NCBI GenBank assembly: GCA_900660155.1
Contig: CABFPE010000147.1
Span: 103,859 to 167,858, forward strand
Length of the DNA stretch: 64,000 bases
Direction: 5' to 3'
DNA from: Hofstenia miamia
Lineage: Eukaryota > Xenacoelomorpha > Acoela > Hofsteniidae
Each line of letters opens with the position of its first letter. The stretch's first letter is position 1. The notes under the pieces are model-generated. The model worked only from the letters and a program-made list of their open reading frames with translations, was not told the origin of the DNA and ran no database searches. The translations under genes were made by a program, and so were the position numbers. Shown in pieces: positions 44,301-53,300 of the stretch.

Positions 44301-47300
44301 TCTACTTCTCCATCTGCGTATCCGGCTGCTCCACAATATGCTCGATTTAACAGTGACTTTCTATCACTTAATGCTTCTCTCTAATCTTCACTCCCCGTTT
44401 TTAGTGATTCCTTCTCAGTTGACGATTGGTTCACTTTCTTTCATCAAGTTATTTCTTCTTATGTTCCTCGTCGGCGGAAAAAGCGTGCTTCTCTTCCTTT
44501 CTATTTTTCGTCCCTTACTGTGCACTCCTTGAATAAATTGGAGTCTTACAAACGCCATTCTGGTACTACTGCTTCTCCGAAGCTTGCTTCTCTCACAGAA
44601 GATGTAATCAATTTTATGGAACTTGACAAAGTCTCTTTTCTGTCCAGCTTCTCGTCCGGTTCTCTCCAAGACTCTTATTCCTTCCTGCGTTCTCTTCATT
44701 CCAAGCCCGAGCTCCCCAATTTGAGATGGAACCTTCGTTCTGCTCACTCTGACCTGGAGAAGGCTGATCTGTTCAACGCGTATTTTGCCTCTAACTTCTC
44801 TGTACCTGTCTCCATGTGCCCTGGTCCGCCTGCTGCCTCCCCGCTAATCCGACTTTGTGATATGGTCTTCAGCGCCCATGATATCTCTCTCATGCTTAAA
44901 TCTTGCAAGTTGTCTGGTCCTTGTTATCCTGACGGTGTTCCTTCCTTTGTAATTCATGAAACCTCCTCCACGCTTTCTATCCATTTAAAGCATCTTTACT
45001 CCTTCATTTGCTCCACTAAGCGCTATCCCGCCTGTTGGAAGACATCTTGGATTTCTCCGCTGTTAAAATCTAATCAGCTTCCCTCCTCGCAGGTCACGTC
45101 CTACCGCCCAATAGCTATTCTATCTCGACTGTCTATCATCTTTGAACGCCTTGTTTTTCGTTATGTATTCCCAAAAATTCGTCACCTCATCTCTTCTTCT
45201 CAGCATGGCAAACCTTCCTGGTTGCTCTACGATTACTAACCTGCTCACTCTGATCGAAAACTGCTACTTTCACTCTGATAGTAATGATCCTGGTTGTATT
45301 ATCTTTCTTGACATCTCAAAAGCGTTTGATCGCCTCCCTCATTCCATTCTGCTTGACAAGTTACGTTTATTTGGTTTTGATGTGGATTTCATCGAACTGT
45401 TCCAGTCTTACCTGACCAATCGCCACCAGTGTGTCAAAATCAACTCGTCTATCTCTTCTCCTGTCCCCGTTACTAGTGGTGCCCCTCAAGGCTCAGTGTT
45501 TGCTGTTCTTTTCTTCCTCGTTGCCATTAACGACCTCCCTCATTCTGTTCTCAACTCGTCTTGCCTGCTGTATGTCGACGACACTGCGATTTTTGATTTT
45601 GGCTGGTCGTTTGCTTCTAATATTTCTTCTGATCTTGAGCATTTGTCTACTTGGTCCTCTGTCAACCATCTTGATTTTATCACTTCCAAGACATGTGGTA
45701 TTTCCTTTTCTGTGGCTCCCCCTTCTGATTTGCCTCTACCTGTGAACTTTGCGCCTCATCACACTCATCTTGGAGTTCAACTTGCTGCAAACTTAAATTG
45801 GACTGGACATGTGTCTTTGCGTCTCCGCAAAGCTAATTCCTCGCTATTTGCCCTTTTCCGTAATGTTCCTTTTAATACCTCGTCCGCTGTGAAACTCTCT
45901 TTGTTCAAGTCCATTCCTCGCGCCATTCTTCTCTACGCGTCTCCTTGTTGGTGGCCTTCTCGTGCTTTGTTCCACTCCATGGAACGTTTCCAGAAACGCG
46001 CTTTCAAATGGATTTCCTCTTTGGACTATAAAGACGCTCTGCTGAAATTCTCCACTCTCCCGCTGTCACTCTACTTCCATGCCTGTGATCTCCTTCTGTT
46101 CAATCGACTACTGACTCGCAAATTGGATCTTGATCCTTTTGATTTCATTAAGTTCTCTAATTCCTGCTGCACTCGCTCTGATGATGTTGTCACCTTCTCC
46201 ATTCGTCGTACAAAGAAACATCGCACCCTTCACTCGTTTTTCAATCGTGCTTGCATTGCTGCTAATTACATCTTGACTCGCAACCCTCCAACAGCGATTG
46301 GTTTCTTTTCCCCGCCACCGAGCTTCAAGAAATCTTTGATGGCTTTCCTCTTTGCTGAGCCCTTCTCCGACTTCGCCTACTCTTCCATTTGCTCCTATTT
46401 CATCTCCTGTGACTGTCCTCGCTGCCGTAAAACTTGACTTGTTTTTATTTTGTGTTGTGTATGCCTTCAGCTTCTAAATAAAGTCATTGATTATTATTAT
46501 TATTATTTATGACGTGTTAGGTAAACGTTTTGAATCAGTAATTGATATTTACTCTAGAATTCTGTAGTACTGACTGTATATAAAAATTCTAGTTTTACCA
46601 TTTTTGATTTTCGATAATTCTAGATGAATTGCAATGGTATTTAATATTGCTGTGTAGAATAATAGAAACACAGTGTGACAAAAATATGAATCTTCTCTTA
46701 ATTTAAAAAAATATTGCATTTTGAAGAAATCAATGTGAAGTTAGCCTAACTATTCGAAATAATCTTGAATATTAAACAGTAAATGATCGAAGTTTGTATG
46801 ATATAATTCGAATTTTTTTGGTTTCACCTTTTATATCAACTTTGCAAAAATTTATAGATACTAGGTTCCTAAAAAACTTCTTATTCCATTTTCTTTTGCG
46901 TTCTAAATTGGATCGTAATTTTTTATGTGATTTGAATCGCATCAGTTATCATGACCATGCTTAGTAAACATGCATCTAAAAGTTTAAAATATGCGCCTAC
47001 AATATGCAACATAAAATACCTAAATATGCATCTAAATATGTAACTAAGAATAGGTAGAAGAACAAGTTTTTATTGCAATGAAGTTCTACAAACACAAAAT
47101 AGTAAATGATAAAGATTTTCTTCCGTAAGATCGGGCACCGCAATAGCCGGGAGTCCTTGCGCTTTTTCGATAATTTTTACGTAATGTAAGGAAATTTTAT
47201 TAAGAAACACTTTTATTGACTATCCACTAATTGATAATTGATTCGGTTAGTACAAAACGTTCGGTTGGCGTCAATTATCAATCAATCAATCAATCGGACA

Positions 47301-50300
47301 GCCTTAAAATTCAAAGCCAATTCAGTTTAAATTTAACGTGTAGCGGAATTCTTGTTAATTGCATATTAAATTTGATGTGAAAGTTATTTAAATCGCGCCA
47401 TTGACCATTTATTTATCTTTTAACTAAACAATATTAATAGTAATAGGTTCATTCTGCTCCAAAAAGGGGGCCTTGCCCCACCCCCGTAGCTACGCCAGTG
47501 GTTTGTTTTCCAAATTAGTAAGAATTTCTGAGTAATTAATCACTTTAATTTGCACATTTCTAATGTATATGCAGCAATAAGTTGCTTTGTGTTAAAAATA
47601 TGCATCTAAAATATGCACCTAAAATATGACACAAAAATTCGAAATATATCATTTAAATATGCATCTATGCATTTATGCATATATATACTAAGCCTGTTCA
47701 TGACAAAATGTAGTCGACAAAATTTATGTATCCCATCTACATCTATTTCTGGACGCAGCCCCATTACCAAATTTAAGTGGTTTTCGACGTTTCTTGTTAA
47801 ACTAAGCACTGCAACTCTGATGTTTTCAAACACTTAGTGTGGAAACGTAAAGAAACTTCTGGTGACATTTACAAATCTGCTAAAATCATTTGTAAACTTA
47901 ACTAGTAATCCCTTAAAAATTTTGAAGAAATGACTGCTTAGCTTTGGTCCAATCACGGGTTTTTACACTCATAAGCCATTGATTTATATTTAAGCTGAAC
48001 GGTTGATTGTCAAACACTTATTAGGCAAAATCGACGTTGTTTTATAATAATCAAGTTAAATATTTAATTTAATGATAGTAGCTCGTTAGTCCTTGACAAT
48101 AATTTAGTCAGAAAGCGATTTGTCAAGCATGACGGTTTTGGCCTTGCAAGTCACACACTGTTCTAAGTTCTCTGTGAGGTTTGTTCCTTCCCAAGAATCA
48201 GATTGCGCATTGGTCAGCGGAATGAGTTCTAAGTGATATTTCGTAGCGAATTATGTGGCAAGTTAAAGCATGTGACTAGGCCAAGAAAAATTTTCAGCAA
48301 CAAAGAACGCCATTGATTTTCGATTAACTTTTGCCTAAAAATTTATGTTATCTCATTGAATTTAAAATATTTTAAAAATGCCTTACACTAAGTCTCCAAT
48401 ATATTTAAGTAATTTGATAAAATGTGAATGCATTGCTCAAAGGAAAAGCAAAAATTTATATTGAACTCTGTTCATCTAAATATGCGTATTTTTCATCAAA
48501 ACACACATATTATAATTATAAAGACATTTCCTTATCACATGTGCAGTTTATACATTTTATCGTTGATTAATTGGAATTCACTCTGCTAAGCAAATATCTA
48601 AAACATGAAAAATATGAAAACAGAAACTGTTAAAAGTAATATGGCTCTGAGACTACTATCCAGACTGCCAAAATATTCTGTACAAATTGGCTTTCGATAA
48701 TAACCGTTTCAGTTTGAATTTTTTTACCCTCACATATTGGTATTTTTGAAAAACATTTGGTGGCTTTGCTGTTTTCTTTAGCATTAACAGCTTGGTCTTA
48801 TCTGTAATATTTGAAAGTTTTTGTTCCTCACAAAGGCTGAGATCTGATTTGACAACTAATGCTATGATGAGTATACATGTACATCCAAAAAATGGTGGCT
48901 CGGGTCTGGAAAAACAGATCTGTACAATATTGGTAGTTTTTGCAGATCATGCAGTTAAATATTTGGAAATATATTTAAAATCAAGGCATTTTAAGAACAT
49001 GGATTTAAGAACTAATTTTAAGATTATGAAAGAACAATGGAGGGAGGTGTTTTTAAAAAGGGGCAAAAATAAGTTAATTTCATCATTTTATTGTAATTAC
49101 TTATCAGGTGTTTATATTAAAAAATCAGTCTATTCCTAATGGTAACCTAGTAGGTCGATAGCTATAATTGGAATACTAGCCACGTTGCGTCATTCAGAGT
49201 CAAACTAAGTCCTAGCCTGAGTTTAACTGATAATTACACCTTATCCACCTCCAGTGATATCCAATGTCTGATGTTGGTACGGTGGACAACAGACAGCAAT
49301 TTATAGGAGTTGGCGGAAAAACTGCAAGTTTTCATATTGCATCAGATGGGCTTGCTTGAATTCTCCAGTAGATCTTTATAGTCTTTTAAAAATGGCTGCA
49401 TCCAAGATAAATTGCATCTTGCACCTAGCATTAGAATCTATAAATCTAACCCACACACTGAGCAGCACTGAGAACAGCAAAAGACAAAAAAAATTGCGCT
49501 TGTTCACGGCGAATCGAATTTGTGCACAAAAGTACTAAGACAGGGATTTGAATTTACATTTAAATTTTGTAATAGGATTATTTAGATTGACTTTGCTTTG
49601 ACAAATTGAGTTTTTTGACCTTACGGAATGGATGAACCTTGAAAAACTGTGGCAATCTAGATCTAAGATTTTAAATTCTTGGAATGTAGGATAGATTTGC
49701 AAGTCGACGTCATAAGAACCATTAATCAGTTTGTTGAAGAACAGAAGATCTAGCAACTTCAGTTGAAGGTAAATTGGAAGAATACGTAAGTGGTTTAATT
49801 GATATATTGTGACATTCATCTAATGTAAGCACTCTGAAATCTCTTGAGGCGTTTCAGATTGAAGCTAGGAGAACCAGGAAGCAGAAATGTATAGTAGGTT
49901 AGATAAAATGAAGGATTTATAGAGAAACACTTTGTTTTGCGAGTTAAGAGTTTTTTTAATCTAAGTTGAAGGGTTTCAGTTTATTATTAATATGTAGAGA
50001 ACAGTGGTTAATATTGTAGTGCGCTGATCTTTCACATTCGATGAGTCAGCGGGGTAGGGAGAACTTGAGTATAATTATTTGTCGAGGGTGAGAGAGCAAC
50101 TGGAATTTAGAAATATTAAAACTAATTTCATTTTTTGACACACCAAGATTGTAATATAGAGAAATTCGAGTTTAAAGCAGCAATATTCGAGTCTGTAATC
50201 ATAAGATAATTTGCAAACAATCAAGGTAAGCTTTCTATACAAATTTCAGGGAAATCATCAATAAATATAAGAAACTGTAAAAGCCCAAGGACCGAACCTT

Positions 50301-53300
50301 GTGTGTCTAGGATGGAGGGAAAATCAGTTCATTATTTTCAAAAATAGCCTACTTCTAAAACAACACAATTTCCAAGTTTTTATGTAGTTTCTATTTTGAC
50401 TCTGCCCTACTTTTACATTCAAGGAGAAAATTGCGAATTCCTCTAAATATTCAATTTTACAGTTATGACCTCGTGCTGTACACCATTTTGCAGCGCTTTA
50501 AAAAACGAAGAAAAGCCATATACACTTTCTCAGGTTTTCCTTATTTCCCTTGCCAAGATATGCGGTTAAATTACATTCAACAGTTGAATGACATAACAGT
50601 GAAGTGAGGAAACCCATAGAAAGTTCATATAAGTTTTCTTAGCTTTTTCAAGCTCTACAAAATGGTGTACAGCATGAGGCCATAACTACAAAATTGAGTG
50701 AGTACTTTGCAATTTTGCTCCCTTGCAAGTAACAATAAGAGGTAGCCAGCACAGTTAGGATGGCAACTACATAAAAACTTGAAAAAATATTTTTTTGAAG
50801 TAGAGGCAACTTTTTAGAATCCGTTTTCCCAAATTCAAAAAAACTTTTTTTACTCCATTCTATTGTGCGGACTCACTAGTGATTGGGAACCGACCAGAAT
50901 GACTATTGTTTATAATGACGACCTGCAGGGACAACTGAACAGAAAGGGCGCAACTACAACAAATAGTGTGAAATAATTTAGAGGCCATTTATTCTAGGCA
51001 CTACTAACTGTCACACAAAACCTTTTCTTTATTTAACAAAATGTCATTAAATTCAAGGACAAAACCTTTCAAAAAGTATTAGCCAAACGGAAAAAACCCC
51101 TCTTCTTAATCCAAACTGAAAATCACCGAAATCGAAAATACATTAGAAACACTTGACTAAAGCACATCCGCAATCACAATGCTTGGCAACATAAAGCTCA
51201 AATGTCTGAAAATTTCATATATCTTTTAGAGATAGCGCAATGCTGTGAAAATTGGCCTATAATGCTCAATACATCACATAAGAAACAATGTATCAATACC
51301 ATAATCACAAAATAGAATAGCTGTTTTATATTTTTCTGGCCTTTCTCTACAATCCTTAAAGCATACTGCGAGTTACTCTTTATTATTGAGCAATAGAATT
51401 ACTTAATTTTCTGCATTAAACACTCTATTCAGTAGCAGCTGCTAGTGAGCATATAAATGTTTGAGAAGGTTTGAAGTTTTCACTTTCATTCCAGTCTTTT
51501 GGATAAGTTTCATGAAAGCTATCAAGTGCACTCATTTCCCAAACAACCTTCTACTGCTTATGGTTTCGAAAACAACAGACACTTTGCCTGATTGTTGGTC
51601 CTATCTTTTGAAACTTTCACAATTTTGACTGTTATGCATCAAGAATCAATTCCTCTGAAAGATAAAACAAATTGCCTAAAGTCTTACACAATACAGCTAC
51701 CTGGATTTGACGTTGAGGATAAGAATAAAGCAATTGAAGTAGTTTCAAGTCGTGTCTAGCTGCGTGTGGAGCAAGTAGCGCCAAGAATTAAACCTTATAT
51801 TTCAAGCATTGCTAAAACAGTTGTCGATATGTCGCAATTCGTTCACCTCTGCGATTTCAAGATTGTGTAGAGTCACTCGGGGACTTTTCGTGATTATTAT
51901 TTGCCATTTTAATTGTACTGACGTCAGTATGACGTAATGATTTATTTCTAGTTTAGTTTTACGAAAGCTGTTTCATGTACCCTCGAATGGTGCTAATTAT
52001 ATTGCTCAAATTTAATTGCCAGGGAAATTGATGACATGACTATCTTGTGATTGATTTTGATTGTAAACAAAGACAGGTAATAACTTGAATTGTATAAATT
52101 GAGAAACAATGTTGAGAACGGTTAATAGAGTTTATCTAGCCTAAACTTGTACTCTACCTTCGTATTTACTTTATTTCTAGTTTGCTACAAAAATGATTGT
52201 GTAAGCAAGGCGACAATTTGGGAGTACTTTCCTCAAATACGGGGCGACACGTAGCTTCTAGAGATCTTTTAGAGATTATCTAGCCCAAATTGTGGTCCAT
52301 TTAGGTTACGGATATGGATATGTATAAGGAAATAATAAATCTCTCGTTCTATCTGCAACACGTACATGCACCTATAAATGAATACACTGTGATGATATTA
52401 TACCAGTTGGTTAGCACGAATTGCATGGTAACTACATGCTACTATTTAGTGAGCTGAGAGATAACAATGAAAATGAGATGTTTATTACTTTTTGAGATAG
52501 ATAATAAATTTTGAGACATCTAAGGTAGCACCGTTTATTAAGGTTAAGCACTTCTCTTTTTGGATAGCACTTGGGCTGGAAGCCATACGAATTGGTCATC
52601 TTGGATTTTACCTAAGAAGTAGTAGTTACTTGGATGAATTACCAACCTTCTGCAGAGTCAATTAGTTAGTTATTGTAATTATAATTCCAGCCCGCGATTC
52701 TACAATTGAACTGAGATCAAAATAGGTAAATTTAAGATCTTGAAATTATGGGGAAATCGAAATTTGTAGAGTGTCGACTGCATCACGCCATTAAACCCAC
52801 TGTAAACATAAACATAATCATGATTTGCACCACTAACTGGATCTTTAATGGCAGCATGTCCAATTGTAGGGCGGAAAACACCTTTAGATATTCCTAAATT
52901 TTAAAAATTAAACAAAATTTCTGGTTTTGATGTTAAAACAAAAATAATCAATAACTTACAAACGACTTAAAAAGTTTAATATTTATTTATATTATAATTG
53001 CATTGATAAAGTAATCGCATTTATACTAGAGCAACCAAAAGTTAATAAAATAAATATTTAACTACAAACTCTAATTGCTGCCACAACTGCAAAAATAAAT
53101 TTTAAATGTTTGGGTAAATCTTAATTCAAAACTGATTAGGTTAACAAAAAGTTAATATTTATTATTAAGGTTAATACAGTTAATAATCGGTTTTGAAGTT
53201 AATATTAATAATATTGTTTATAACAAATTTCAAATTATTGATTAAATAAATCAGCAGGGTAAAGAATTTGTGCTAACCATCCTAAATATTATGGGGTATA

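Larger units (their letters stand above)
42780..46510 (+). mobile_element. LINE-A, near-complete non-LTR retrotransposon
   Basis: A two-ORF element with AP-endonuclease and reverse transcriptase, sense to PDSS2 and inside its intron 4. It ends with TAAATAAAGTCATTGATT and an (ATT)n tail at 46490-46510. Coding sequence is clearly richer in G+C and in pyrimidines on the plus strand than its surroundings. About three frameshifts. Copies of the same family are at 20836-21805, 31650-32139 and 34157-34224. I place it among APE-type Jockey/CR1-like LINEs; the clade is not certain. Confidence 0.85.

Noticed and set aside
43626-45745. Overlapping Ser/Leu-rich frames on both strands of LINE-A
   Set aside because: They are out-of-frame translations of LINE-A coding sequence, made possible by its pyrimidine-rich strand.
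48792-49139. 115-codon open frame as a host gene
   Set aside because: AT-rich, no known domain, no splice or transcript evidence in the sequence.
51870-52160. Possible solo LTR of a retroelement
   Set aside because: Weak resemblance only (TGTAGAGTCACTCGGGGAC start); no partner, no coding remnant that I can confirm.
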